Positions 35,307-43,416 of a DNA stretch of 50,993 nucleotides are shown here, piece by piece (position 1 is the first letter of the stretch; the number at the start of each line of letters is the position of its first letter). Both the position numbers and the translations under genes were made by a program. The stretch lies in contig JAHEHE010000011.1 in the NCBI GenBank assembly GCA_024644725.1, forward strand, positions 1 through 50,993, in the 5' to 3' direction. Source of the stretch: Flavobacteriaceae bacterium. GTDB lineage: Bacteria > Bacteroidota > Bacteroidia > Flavobacteriales > Flavobacteriaceae. A model generated the notes under the pieces. That model was not told where the DNA came from and ran no database searches. It was given only the letters and a program-made list of their open reading frames with translations.

Positions 35307-35464
35307 ACAAGAAGGCATTTGCCCTGAGAGTGGATTCGGAGGTGTTCAAGGCGATAGAACTTTGGGCAAAGGACGAGTACCGTTCGGTAAACGGTCAGAT
35401 CGAATGGATTCTATTCAAGGCCTTAAAAGAGGCAAGGCGCATCAATCCTGACAAGGACCTCTGA
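35303..35464 (+). CDS. Arc-like ribbon-helix-helix DNA-binding protein
   Basis: A 53-residue protein (MNKKAFALRVDSEVFKAIEL, then WAKDEYRSVNGQIEWILFKA, then a basic tail). It has the order of an Arc/MetJ-type fold: a short strand KAFALRV for the DNA-contacting ribbon, helix 1 (SEVFKAIELWAKDE), the turn RSVNGQ and helix 2 (QIEWILFKALKEARR). Such proteins bind DNA as dimers. It overlaps the DUF4177 gene by 4 bp. It may autoregulate this small operon; targets are unknown. The gene is under 60 codons and easily missed. Confidence 0.75.
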   Translation: MNKKAFALRVDSEVFKAIELWAKDEYRSVNGQIEWILFKALKEARRINPDKDL

Positions 35465-35482
35465 CTTCATACCTGTCGGCGC

Positions 35483-36511
35483 TTACTTTTTCGCAAAGGG
35501 ATTTTTGGATTCCACCCAATCCATGGCTGAGACGAGGGCTTTCGGAGGGTCGAAACGATAGCCGACAAATATTTTGAAATATCCCCTGACATTATCGAAT
35601 TTTATGACAGATTCGTCATTGCGCGTAATTGCGCTTCCAATAAGCGCAGTTCCGGCGTGAAATCTCCTCGAATTGTATCCTAATCCAATCGCCGTATTCA
35701 CATCAAAAACTGCTGAGGTTGTCCTTTGCGTGGCTTCCAGTTCTCCTAATCGAGAGTCAATCTTATTGAATTCGATCCCGAAACCCGTTGAAAGCCCAAG
35801 ATTAGAGTACCAATTCTTATTGATTACAAAGGTATAGTGGTAGCCACCGTTGGCTATAATGTAGAAACTTTCAATATCCTCGGGTCCACTGGGCTGTTTG
35901 ATCTGCCAAAATCCGTATCGCAGCTCGGGAACAAAGCTCCCTGCGCTTTTTGTCTGAATCTCGGTTTGATTGACCAGGGCTTTGAAGGAATAGTTTTCAT
36001 TGAAGCGGTATCGCGTGATGCCCGAAATGGAAAAGGTTCGCATGTCAGGTAAAAGGATGAATTCTCCTTCACTCGGATTCAGGCCCGGAAAGCTGCCCTC
36101 GGTCCCGTCGATATAATAGCCTTTGGTCTGATCGTAATCGAAGGTCTGATAAAAGTCTTTGACAAACATGTCCAGAGTAAGCCTGAACACAGAGGTCTTA
36201 CCTTTTTCCTGCGAATCCCCAGAAGCCAGAAATTTGGGTGAAAAACCGATTTTAAAAGTTAGAAACCTGTAATTGTAAGCAATAGCAATTCTTCCGTTTG
36301 TATTGGGCAGTATGGAATAGGTGTCATTCGTCGCATTGAACTCAAAGGACCTAACGTCGTTATCCAGATCCAGGCGAAGATTCAGGGTATTGTTCATTTT
36401 CACAAAATACCCGTTGGAGTCCATTTCCGTATCGAGTTGCCCGAAAGAGCATAGAGGCGATAGAAGCAATATCACCATTTGAACAAACCCATTGAAGCCA
36501 GTCTTTTTCAT
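35483..36511 (-). CDS. DUF4421-like exported protein
   Basis: A 342-residue protein from ATG 36511 (MKKTGFNGFVQMVILLLSPL); the frame opens earlier at 36532, but that would place seven residues before the signal peptide. After cleavage near CSFG the protein shows alternating aromatic/polar strands (YSILPNTNGRIAIAYNYRFLTFKIGFSP, GYHYTFVINKNWYSNLGLSTGFG, and RGYFKIFVGYRFDPP), which suggests an outer-membrane beta barrel. It resembles Bacteroidota proteins labelled DUF4421. Function unknown. It faces the nucleotidyltransferase gene divergently with 102 bp between starts. Confidence 0.78.
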   Translation of the reverse strand: MKKTGFNGFVQMVILLLSPLCSFGQLDTEMDSNGYFVKMNNTLNLRLDLDNDVRSFEFNATNDTYSILPNTNGRIAIAYNYRFLTFKIGFSPKFLASGDSQEKGKTSVFRLTLDMFVKDFYQTFDYDQTKGYYIDGTEGSFPGLNPSEGEFILLPDMRTFSISGITRYRFNENYSFKALVNQTEIQTKSAGSFVPELRYGFWQIKQPSGPEDIESFYIIANGGYHYTFVINKNWYSNLGLSTGFGIEFNKIDSRLGELEATQRTTSAVFDVNTAIGLGYNSRRFHAGTALIGSAITRNDESVIKFDNVRGYFKIFVGYRFDPPKALVSAMDWVESKNPFAKK

Positions 36512-36613
36512 TTGAGGGTAAATATAGATCAAATATATGCATGAAAAGGTCTGAAACTCTTGGCAAAATTCGATGAATACCGGTATTTTTATGAAATAAA
36601 TAATTCATTTTCT

Positions 36614-37504
36614 ATGAAGTCAATCCTGATTATGGCAGCGGGCAATGGCAGTCGCTACGGAACATTGAAACAATTTGATGAAATGGGGCCAAACAGGGAA
36701 TTTCTCTTTGAGTATACCCTGTTCGATGCGATATCGAGTGGTTTTGATCACGTTGTAATTGTAACCAAGAAGGATCACGTTGACACGCTGAGTAAATATT
36801 TGAATGAGAGACTCCCCGAGGATGTAGAGCTCGATGTGGTTCCGCAGGAGCTCCCGGATCTGCCAAAAGGTTGCCCACTGAAAAGCAGTCGAGTGAAGCC
36901 CTGGGGTACGGCACATGCTGTTTGGGTAGCAAGGAACGTCATTGACAATGGCTTTGTCGTTGTGAATGCGGACGACTATTACGGTAGAGAATCGATGCGT
37001 TTGGCTATGGATTTTATTCATTCCAATAAGGATGCATCAACATTTGCCTCGGTTCCATATAAACTTTCGGAAACATTGAGTCCGGAGGGCTCTGTAACAA
37101 GAGCGATCTGCAAAGCGGAGGGCTCGTATTTAAAAAATATCGTGGAGGTCAGGGAAATACGGGAAGAAGGTGAAAAGATCATCGACAAGGAAACATCCCA
37201 GGTCTTCACAGGAGAAGAAGTCACTTCGATGAATCTGTGGGTGTTCGGCCCGAAGGTCTTCAACCTGCTCGAGAAAGACCTGTTGGAGTTTGTGAATTCA
37301 CCGAACACGAAAGATCAAGATGAAATTTACATACCGAAGCAGGTGCAGCACTGGATTGAGCTAGGCAAAGCACGCGTCAGGCTCACCGGTGCAGGAAAAG
37401 GTTGGTTTGGCGTCACCTATGCCAACGATAAAAAAAGGGCCATGGACCACTTGGCCGAACGCACCCGTATGAAGGATTACCCGGCACCCTTATGGAACCG
37501 ATGA
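36614..37504 (+). CDS. Sugar-phosphate nucleotidyltransferase
   Basis: A 296-residue NTP-transferase (GT-A-like Rossmann) protein. The N-terminal signature ILIMAAGNGSRYGTLKQFDEMG is the family's G-x-G-x-R...K loop, followed by the VVNADDYYG block with the metal-binding Asp pair and WGTAHAVWVARN. I chose ATG 36614 because the signature should start at residue 3-5; the frame extends upstream to 36560 without a sensible N-terminus. It overlaps the downstream kinase gene by 4 bp. Together they look like a pathway that turns a free sugar into sugar-1-phosphate and then an NDP-sugar. Sugar and nucleotide are not known. Confidence 0.88.
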   Translation: MKSILIMAAGNGSRYGTLKQFDEMGPNREFLFEYTLFDAISSGFDHVVIVTKKDHVDTLSKYLNERLPEDVELDVVPQELPDLPKGCPLKSSRVKPWGTAHAVWVARNVIDNGFVVVNADDYYGRESMRLAMDFIHSNKDASTFASVPYKLSETLSPEGSVTRAICKAEGSYLKNIVEVREIREEGEKIIDKETSQVFTGEEVTSMNLWVFGPKVFNLLEKDLLEFVNSPNTKDQDEIYIPKQVQHWIELGKARVRLTGAGKGWFGVTYANDKKRAMDHLAERTRMKDYPAPLWNR

Positions 37505-38538
37505 AACACATATTGTCTCAGTTTGGCGTATCCCCTGAAGGCAGTCGGTTTGAGCAGACCGAGCAAGGGTTGATCAATACCACTTATTTTGTTTCATTCG
37601 GGAAGCAGCGGAGGTATGTATTGCAGAGAATAAATGAAACTGTGTTCCCGAATTGTGATGCCTTGTTTCACAATCTCGAACACACCCTTCCGTATCTCTC
37701 GGCTCCCAAATACACTCAAGTTCAATTCCATCGCACCCTGGGAGGTGAGCTGTTTTACCGAACTGAAAACAATGAGCTTTGGAGGCTGATGTCCTACTTG
37801 TCTGGCAGCAAATCGTTTCACCATACCTCAGACAAACAGATCGCCTTTGAAGCCGGACGCATACTCGGGCTGTTTCACAGTCAGCTGAATAACTTGAATC
37901 CCATAACGCTGAAAATCACTTTGGATAAATTCCACAATCTGGATTGGCGCAAGGAGCAATATCACCTGGCGGTTAAAAAAGCGAATGTGAAGGATTTGGA
38001 AAGAACCGTTGCCCTTCAAAAAAGTATAAAAGAGATTGGTGAGGAGTTGTCAAAATTGGAGGCGATGAATCTTCCAGTTCGGGTCTGTCACAATGATACC
38101 AAGCTGAACAATATTCTCTTCTCAGAAGAAAAGAAGGCGCTTTGTCTGATCGACCTGGATACCCTGATGCCGGGACTATTGCTGTATGACTTTGGGGATG
38201 CGGTTCGAACCCTTGCTAATCCGGCCCCGGAGGAGGAGACCAAACTCAGTAAAATTGACTTTTCAATTGAAATGTTCGCTGCCTTTGCCGAAGGAATGGC
38301 GCTCAACCGGTCTGTATTTTCGTCGGACGAGATAAAGTCTCTTTCGCTCGGTCCGGTCTATATGCCTTTTCTTCATGGCTTGAGGGCCTATACTGATTTC
38401 CTGATGGGCAATCCTTACTACAAGGTAGCTTATCCGGATCAGAATCTCGACCGGGCCCGAAGTTTGATTCATTTTGCGCGACTTGCCAAAGAGCACAACA
38501 CTGAGATGCAAAAAATTCTTCAGAAAAAAATGATGTAA
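37501..38538 (+). CDS. Anomeric sugar kinase of the aminoglycoside-phosphotransferase fold
   Basis: A 345-residue protein from ATG 37501, overlapping the previous stop by 4 bp (ATG 37492 is a second choice). It has the APH/choline-kinase plan: GLINTTYFV nucleotide loop, YVLQRIN with the first-strand residues, the catalytic loop VCHNDTKLNNILF, and the metal motif LIDLDTLMPGLLLYDFGDAVR. The wording of these blocks resembles N-acetylhexosamine 1-kinase (NahK) and the cell-wall sugar kinase AmgK more than antibiotic kinases. With the upstream nucleotidyltransferase it would make sugar-1-phosphate. Substrate is inferred. Confidence 0.85.
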   Translation: MKHILSQFGVSPEGSRFEQTEQGLINTTYFVSFGKQRRYVLQRINETVFPNCDALFHNLEHTLPYLSAPKYTQVQFHRTLGGELFYRTENNELWRLMSYLSGSKSFHHTSDKQIAFEAGRILGLFHSQLNNLNPITLKITLDKFHNLDWRKEQYHLAVKKANVKDLERTVALQKSIKEIGEELSKLEAMNLPVRVCHNDTKLNNILFSEEKKALCLIDLDTLMPGLLLYDFGDAVRTLANPAPEEETKLSKIDFSIEMFAAFAEGMALNRSVFSSDEIKSLSLGPVYMPFLHGLRAYTDFLMGNPYYKVAYPDQNLDRARSLIHFARLAKEHNTEMQKILQKKMM

Positions 38539-38557
38539 TGCAGAAGCCGTCAGAGTC

Positions 38558-39277
38558 TTATTTGAGAAAGCGGCTGGAGAAATCATCTTTATAAGCTCTT
38601 CCGATGGGGAGGACCTCTTCATTTTCGAGGTACACCCGGTTTCCAGATACTTTCTGAATCTTAGAGGTATTCACTATATACGACTTATGGATACGAACAA
38701 AACTGTTTTGATCCAGGAGCTCCTGCCAATGTCGAAGTGGCTCTGAGGAAATTTTTTTCTTGCCTCCAATCACAATTTCAGTGTAGTCAGCATCCGATTT
38801 GATGTATTCGATATCAGATATGACAATTTTCGTGTAGTCATAACCTGTTTTGATGAATACCTCGTTTTTCAGTCCTTCAACAGTCTCTTCTTCCCCAGAG
38901 GTGCCAGAAGCACTATTGGCAAAGGGTACCTTGGCTACCGCCTGAACAAAGCGTTGAAACGAAAATGGTTTTAGAAGATAATCCACAACGTTGAGCTCAT
39001 AGCTTTCAAGGGCGTAATCTGGAAATGCCGTGGTTAGAATGACATGAGGACTATCGGGTATGATTTTCAGCAGGTCAATACCGGATATTTTAGGCAAATG
39101 AATATCAAGGAAGATCAGGTCCACCCGGTTGGATTTCAAAAAGTCCAGAACGGCGGTTGGCTCTCCAAAAGTCCCGATCAATTCCAGGCTTTTTACGTCT
39201 TCAATGAAGGATTTAAGAATCCGTTGTGCGGGTGGCTGGTCTTCAACGATTATGCAGGTTCGGGTAGTCATGGTCAA
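38558..39277 (-). CDS. LytTR-family response regulator
   Basis: A 239-residue response regulator: receiver domain (residues 5-120) with acidic pocket EDQ, phosphorylation site Asp58 in LIFLDIHLP, and KPF near residue 107; then a LytTR DNA-binding domain (about 140-239) with FIKTGYDYTKIVISDIEYI and FVRIHKSYIVNTSKI. LytTR proteins bind direct repeats in target promoters. It follows the histidine kinase gene by 7 bp, forming a LytS/LytR-type system. The PepSY gene reading away from this pair is a possible target. Confidence 0.95.
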   Translation of the reverse strand: MTMTTRTCIIVEDQPPAQRILKSFIEDVKSLELIGTFGEPTAVLDFLKSNRVDLIFLDIHLPKISGIDLLKIIPDSPHVILTTAFPDYALESYELNVVDYLLKPFSFQRFVQAVAKVPFANSASGTSGEEETVEGLKNEVFIKTGYDYTKIVISDIEYIKSDADYTEIVIGGKKKISSEPLRHWQELLDQNSFVRIHKSYIVNTSKIQKVSGNRVYLENEEVLPIGRAYKDDFSSRFLK

Positions 39278-39284
39278 TCCAATT

Positions 39285-40304
39285 TCATTTCAAGTTAAGG
39301 GAAAGGAAAACATTAAACCAACCATCCTGCTCGCTTATTTTGAGAATATGTGAGTTCGGATAGATGAGTTCGAGACGTTTCCTGACATTGTTCAGTCCTA
39401 TGCCCTCTGACAAGTTGCTGTTGTTCGTATTTGCATGATAGGTGTTCTCGCACTCAAAAACGAGAAGACCATTCTCCTGTATTTCAAGTTTGATTCGAAT
39501 GACGATATTGTCTACCTGGCTTCCAATACTGTGCTTAAAAGCATTTTCCACAAAGTTCATCAGGATCAGAGGGGCTACCTTATAGCCTTTCGCCGAACGT
39601 TCAGGTGGTATGAAGGTGACCTTGCCGCGCTCCTCGATTTGGAGCTCGTTGAGCCTGACAAAATTCTGCAATTGCTGCAATTCCGTTTCCAGTGAAACAT
39701 ACTCTTCCCGGCAATCGTAAAGCATGTAGCGCAAAACGGAGGAAAGCTCAAGTATGATCAGTGGAGTTTTGTCCGATTTTTCTAACGCATAGGCGTACAG
39801 GTTGTTCAGGTTATTGAACAGAAAGTGCGGATTGATCTGGGATTTGAGGAAGTTCAACTCACTCTTTTCCACAGAGGCCCTGAGTTCTTCCACTTCCCGT
39901 TGCTTTCGGATGAGATCCCAGGCGAACTTGTAACCCGAGAGGATTGCGATGACCGGCATAATGTCCAGGAGCACGTAGAAGAAGCCCTGGAAAGTTTGCC
40001 CACGCGTATCCGGGAAGTAGATTTTCTCCAAGACGTATTCCTCAATCAGGATGGTGAGAAGCACCACAAGCATGAGAAGCACAACGAACATAGCATACTT
40101 TTTCTTGTAGAGAAGCTGGGGCAACAGAGCGTAATTGATTATGAATACCGCAACAGAATAGTTCAGAAAGAACACCAGTTTATAGGATTCGAAATGAGGT
40201 GCCTCCCGGTCAAAAGAATAGAATAGAAAAACGATGACGTGCAGAATGATCTGAAAAAGGATTTCAGAAAGTGCGCCCTTATTTATGTTTTTGACCGTAT
40301 TCAT
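39285..40304 (-). CDS. LytS-type sensor histidine kinase
   Basis: A 339-residue kinase with about four membrane helices in residues 10-130, a short coiled segment (RKQREVEELRASVEKSEL), the phospho-accepting His160 in SQINPHFLFNNLNNLYAYA (His_kinase family) and a GHKL ATPase with LILMNFVENAFKHSIG and GIGLNNVRKRLELIY. There is no separate sensory domain, so the stimulus must be read by the membrane part. It is transcribed with the response regulator and diverges from the PepSY gene, with 237 bp between starts. Confidence 0.94.
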   Translation of the reverse strand: MNTVKNINKGALSEILFQIILHVIVFLFYSFDREAPHFESYKLVFFLNYSVAVFIINYALLPQLLYKKKYAMFVVLLMLVVLLTILIEEYVLEKIYFPDTRGQTFQGFFYVLLDIMPVIAILSGYKFAWDLIRKQREVEELRASVEKSELNFLKSQINPHFLFNNLNNLYAYALEKSDKTPLIILELSSVLRYMLYDCREEYVSLETELQQLQNFVRLNELQIEERGKVTFIPPERSAKGYKVAPLILMNFVENAFKHSIGSQVDNIVIRIKLEIQENGLLVFECENTYHANTNNSNLSEGIGLNNVRKRLELIYPNSHILKISEQDGWFNVFLSLNLK

Positions 40305-40482
40305 TCATTCAAATCTAAAAGTTATTTGCCACAGTCACATCAAATTTTTTGCGACTGGCAAATACATTCCGTTAAACGGCAGGAACTGGGCGATAAAAAA
40401 ATCAGAGAAAAGCAGTTGATACTTTCAGAAATGTCGTTCAAAGAAAGTTTTTTGAAGATTTAGAGATTCGCCTTTCATTCGT

Positions 40483-40513
40483 TGAATGAGTCTTGTCGAT
40501 ATACTATCTTGCG
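40483..40513 (+). promoter_or_regulatory. Candidate Bacteroidota promoter for the PepSY gene
   Basis: TTG (40483-40485) and TATCTTGC (40506-40513) with 20 bp between them, close to the TTG/TAnnTTTG consensus, about 28 bp before ATG 40542. One mismatch in the -7 element. Confidence 0.45.
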
Positions 40514-40541
40514 GGCCGAATAAATTTTAAAATCAATACTA

Positions 40542-41054
40542 ATGAACAACAGGAATGTGCAAAATAAAATGCGGGTATACCACCGTTATCTGGGTTTTTT
40601 TCTGGCAGGAATAATGGCTGTTTACGCAGTAAGTGGGATTCTGATGATATTCAGAAACACGGATTTCCTCAAAAAGGATTACATCGAAGAGCGAACTTTT
40701 GAAGTCGGAACCAAAGCAGAAGAGCTCGGTGCAAAATTGCGAATAAAGAATTTCAAGATCGAGAAGGAGGAAGGCAACCTGGTCTATTTCAATGGTGGTA
40801 ATTTCAACACGGAAACGGGTCTTGCCACTTACACCAAGAAGGAGCTGCCCTATGTGCTGAAGAAAATGACAGATATGCACAAAGCGACTTCAGACAGGCC
40901 TCTTTTCTTTCTCAATATCTTTTTTGGAGTATCGCTTCTGTTTTTCGTTATCTCAGCCTTTTGGATGTTTCTTCCAAAAACCAGTATCTTTAAAAAGGGA
41001 CTTTACTTTGCGGCAGCAGGTCTGGTACTGGCCCTTCTCGTCATATTTATCTGA
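40542..41054 (+). CDS. PepSY-associated membrane protein
   Basis: A 170-residue protein with a first membrane helix (YLGFFLAGIMAVYAVSGILMIF, residues 15-36), a periplasmic PepSY-like part containing the pattern LVYFNGGNFNTETGLATYTKK, and two C-terminal helices (FLNIFFGVSLLFFVISAFWMFL and YFAAAGLVLALLVIFI). The histidine-rich start KMRVYHRYLGF is typical of PepSY-associated TM proteins, which often work with iron or cytochrome functions. It diverges from the LytS/LytTR genes and may be regulated by them. Role not known. Confidence 0.82.
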   Translation: MNNRNVQNKMRVYHRYLGFFLAGIMAVYAVSGILMIFRNTDFLKKDYIEERTFEVGTKAEELGAKLRIKNFKIEKEEGNLVYFNGGNFNTETGLATYTKKELPYVLKKMTDMHKATSDRPLFFLNIFFGVSLLFFVISAFWMFLPKTSIFKKGLYFAAAGLVLALLVIFI

Positions 41055-41085
41055 ACCTGCTCGTAATCTTTAAAATCAGCTGACC

Positions 41086-41973
41086 ATGAAACCTATTCGA
41101 AAAGAAGACATCAAACAGGAAGTTTTTGACCTTTATGACGACTACGCGCACAGCCGTATCAACCGTCGAACATTTTTGGACAAACTCTCTTTGTATGCCG
41201 TAGGCAGCGTAACGGTACCTTCTTTATTGAGTTTTATCATGCCCAACTACCAGGATAAGATCCAGGTGGCCGAAGATGATCCCAGGTTGACAACGGGAAC
41301 CACATCTTACGATTCTCCCAAAGGGGGTGGCACGATCAGTGGACAGCTTTCAATGCCCAAGGAGAAATCGGGCAAGTTACCCGGTATCCTCGTGGTTCAT
41401 GAGAACAGGGGTTTGAATCCTCATATTGCAGATGTCGGTCGGCGGGCTGCGCTGGCAGGTTTTGTATCACTTGCTCCGGACGCCCTGAGTCCGATGGGTG
41501 GCTATCCCGGTACGGATGACAAAGGAAGGGAAATGCAGCGAGAAAGGGATCGCAACGAGATGCTGGAAGATTTCATCGCCGGTTTCAATTATTTGAAGAA
41601 CCACCCGGACTGTTCAGGAAATGTGGGAGTGGTTGGCTTTTGCTTTGGGGGCTGGATCTCCAACATGATGGCGGTCAAAGTTCCCGACCTCAAGGCTTCT
41701 GTGCCTTTCTATGGCGGGCAACCCGATTCAGACCAGGTTCCACAGATTCAGGCACCACTTATGCTTCATTTCGCAGAATTGGACAAACGCGTCAATGAAG
41801 GTTGGCCGACCTACGAGAAGGCGCTCAAGCAAAACAAAAAGGAGTATGAGGCCTTTATGTATCCTGGAGTGAACCACGGTTTTCACAATGACACGACTCC
41901 TCGTTATGACAAGGCCGCAGCCGATCTCGCCTGGAACAGAACCATTGAGTTCTTTGAGGATAAGTTGAAATAA
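41086..41973 (+). CDS. Dienelactone hydrolase family protein with Tat-like N-terminus
   Basis: A 295-residue alpha/beta hydrolase of the dienelactone hydrolase family. The triad is Cys186 (GVVGFCFGGW), Asp233 (HFAELDKRVN) and His264 (GVNHGFH), with the family glutamate Glu106 in VVHENRGL. The N-terminus has a twin-arginine-like motif NRRTFLDKL at residues 26-34, followed by a moderately hydrophobic stretch LYAVGSVTVPSLLSFIM, so export by Tat is possible. It is 30 bp after the PepSY gene and 9 bp before the esterase gene. The natural ester substrate is unknown. Confidence 0.9.
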   Translation: MKPIRKEDIKQEVFDLYDDYAHSRINRRTFLDKLSLYAVGSVTVPSLLSFIMPNYQDKIQVAEDDPRLTTGTTSYDSPKGGGTISGQLSMPKEKSGKLPGILVVHENRGLNPHIADVGRRAALAGFVSLAPDALSPMGGYPGTDDKGREMQRERDRNEMLEDFIAGFNYLKNHPDCSGNVGVVGFCFGGWISNMMAVKVPDLKASVPFYGGQPDSDQVPQIQAPLMLHFAELDKRVNEGWPTYEKALKQNKKEYEAFMYPGVNHGFHNDTTPRYDKAAADLAWNRTIEFFEDKLK

Positions 41974-41982
41974 CTCAGCCAA

Positions 41983-43263
41983 ATGATCAGGACGTTTTTC
42001 CTTGTTCTTATTTTTGGAATCTTTGTTTCCTGCCTTGAATCAGATGATCAGTACACTCTTGTGATTCAAGGATATGACTGGGGACCCGCAGTAAATAAAG
42101 TGATACTTCCCATGGAAAGGAAGCTGACATCTGCTGAAGGCCTTCGATTTACGGTGGAGGTAACTCGCCAAGCCGAATGTGCGGAGCTGCGAGCAGAAGA
42201 TGCAAAGGGAAAAAGACAAATAACAGCTGTATATGTTTCTGATTCAAGAGGGAACCGGGTTTCTCAGGGAACACACGTTACTTTGGATCTTGAAGTGTCC
42301 CCGGAACTGGTTCTTTCAAATCCTTTTTTCTATTCGACCGATAACGGATGCAGCGGAAACAATTGGGTGACCTATCGACTGCAAATTTTTGAAGAGATGG
42401 AGAATCAGAGCTGGATAGAAGAGAAAAATAGAATTCTGCCTCTGGTTGAAAAATTCAAATTGGATCAATCCTACAGCTTCAGTCCGGACCTGAAACTGAA
42501 TTATGCCTTCTATGCCCCGTCCGATTCAGAAGCAAAGACCCCATTAATCATCTGGTTGCACGGCGGAGGAGAAGGCGGTACAGACACCTCAATACCTCTT
42601 CTTGCGAATCGGGCAGCAAATTATGCTTCCAATGAGATTCAACACTTCTTTGGGTCTGCCTATGTGCTGGTGCCTCAGTGTCCTGGAGCCTGGATGCACA
42701 ATGAGGATGGCGAAGTAACCTGGGGAAGGGACAATGATGCCTACAACGAGGCTCTTATGGCCCTTATAACTGAGTTTGTCAAGGAGAATCCGAATATAGA
42801 CTCCAATCGTATTTATGTGGGCGGTTGCTCTAACGGAGGATATATGAGCCTGAAACTGATACTGCTGCACCCTGATTATTTCGCTGCAGGATTCATCAGT
42901 GCGCTGGCTTACAAATCAGAATACTTATCTGAACAGGAATTGAATAGTATAAAGCACATGCCTATCTGGTTCATTCACGCGAAGGATGATCGAACAACTC
43001 CCCCTGAGGAGACGGTTGTGCCCGTTTACAACCGTTTGATGGACCTGGGGGCAGATAAGCTGCAATTCTCCTTTTTTGATCATGTAGGTGATGTTTCTGG
43101 AGAATTTGGAGGTTCCGACTATCATTACAGTGGGCACTGGTCCTGGATTTATTCCCATGCGAACAAGGCCAGGATCAACTCCGATGGACAGGCGGTCGAA
43201 TCATTGCCTGGACAGCCGTCGCTTATGGAGTGGCTGGCAGATCAGAGTCGTGAAAAGCGCTAG
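41983..43263 (+). CDS. Lipoprotein esterase/peptidase (alpha/beta hydrolase with Ig-like N-terminal domain)
   Basis: A 426-residue surface or periplasmic lipoprotein: signal FFLVLILIFGIF-like core then lipobox VSC. Residues about 20-135 form a beta-rich domain like the N-terminal Ig-like domain of EstA-type esterases. The hydrolase domain has the oxyanion segment WLHGGGEGG, nucleophile Ser283 in GGCSNGGYM, Asp in HAKDDRTTP and His in the YHYSGHWSW region. Such proteins are feruloyl- or acetyl-esterase-like or peptidase-like; the substrate cannot be read. It follows the dienelactone hydrolase gene by 9 bp, perhaps as a two-hydrolase unit. Confidence 0.88.
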   Translation: MIRTFFLVLIFGIFVSCLESDDQYTLVIQGYDWGPAVNKVILPMERKLTSAEGLRFTVEVTRQAECAELRAEDAKGKRQITAVYVSDSRGNRVSQGTHVTLDLEVSPELVLSNPFFYSTDNGCSGNNWVTYRLQIFEEMENQSWIEEKNRILPLVEKFKLDQSYSFSPDLKLNYAFYAPSDSEAKTPLIIWLHGGGEGGTDTSIPLLANRAANYASNEIQHFFGSAYVLVPQCPGAWMHNEDGEVTWGRDNDAYNEALMALITEFVKENPNIDSNRIYVGGCSNGGYMSLKLILLHPDYFAAGFISALAYKSEYLSEQELNSIKHMPIWFIHAKDDRTTPPEETVVPVYNRLMDLGADKLQFSFFDHVGDVSGEFGGSDYHYSGHWSWIYSHANKARINSDGQAVESLPGQPSLMEWLADQSREKR

Positions 43264-43416
43264 CCTTGTCGTTCACCATAGAATAACGGGGGAATACAGA
43301 CTTTTTTTATTCAAACCTCTCCAATTGGCGATTTTTGTAGTATGGCGGTATTTGGGCTAATTCCGAAGATCCGGGATTCAAAAGGACCGTTTTACGATGA
43401 AATTCGAATAGGATTT

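Noticed and set aside
35106..35464. Toxin-antitoxin system formed by the DUF4177 and ribbon-helix-helix genes
   Set aside because: The RHH protein could be an antitoxin, but the DUF4177 partner has no toxin motif, so I do not call it a toxin-antitoxin pair.
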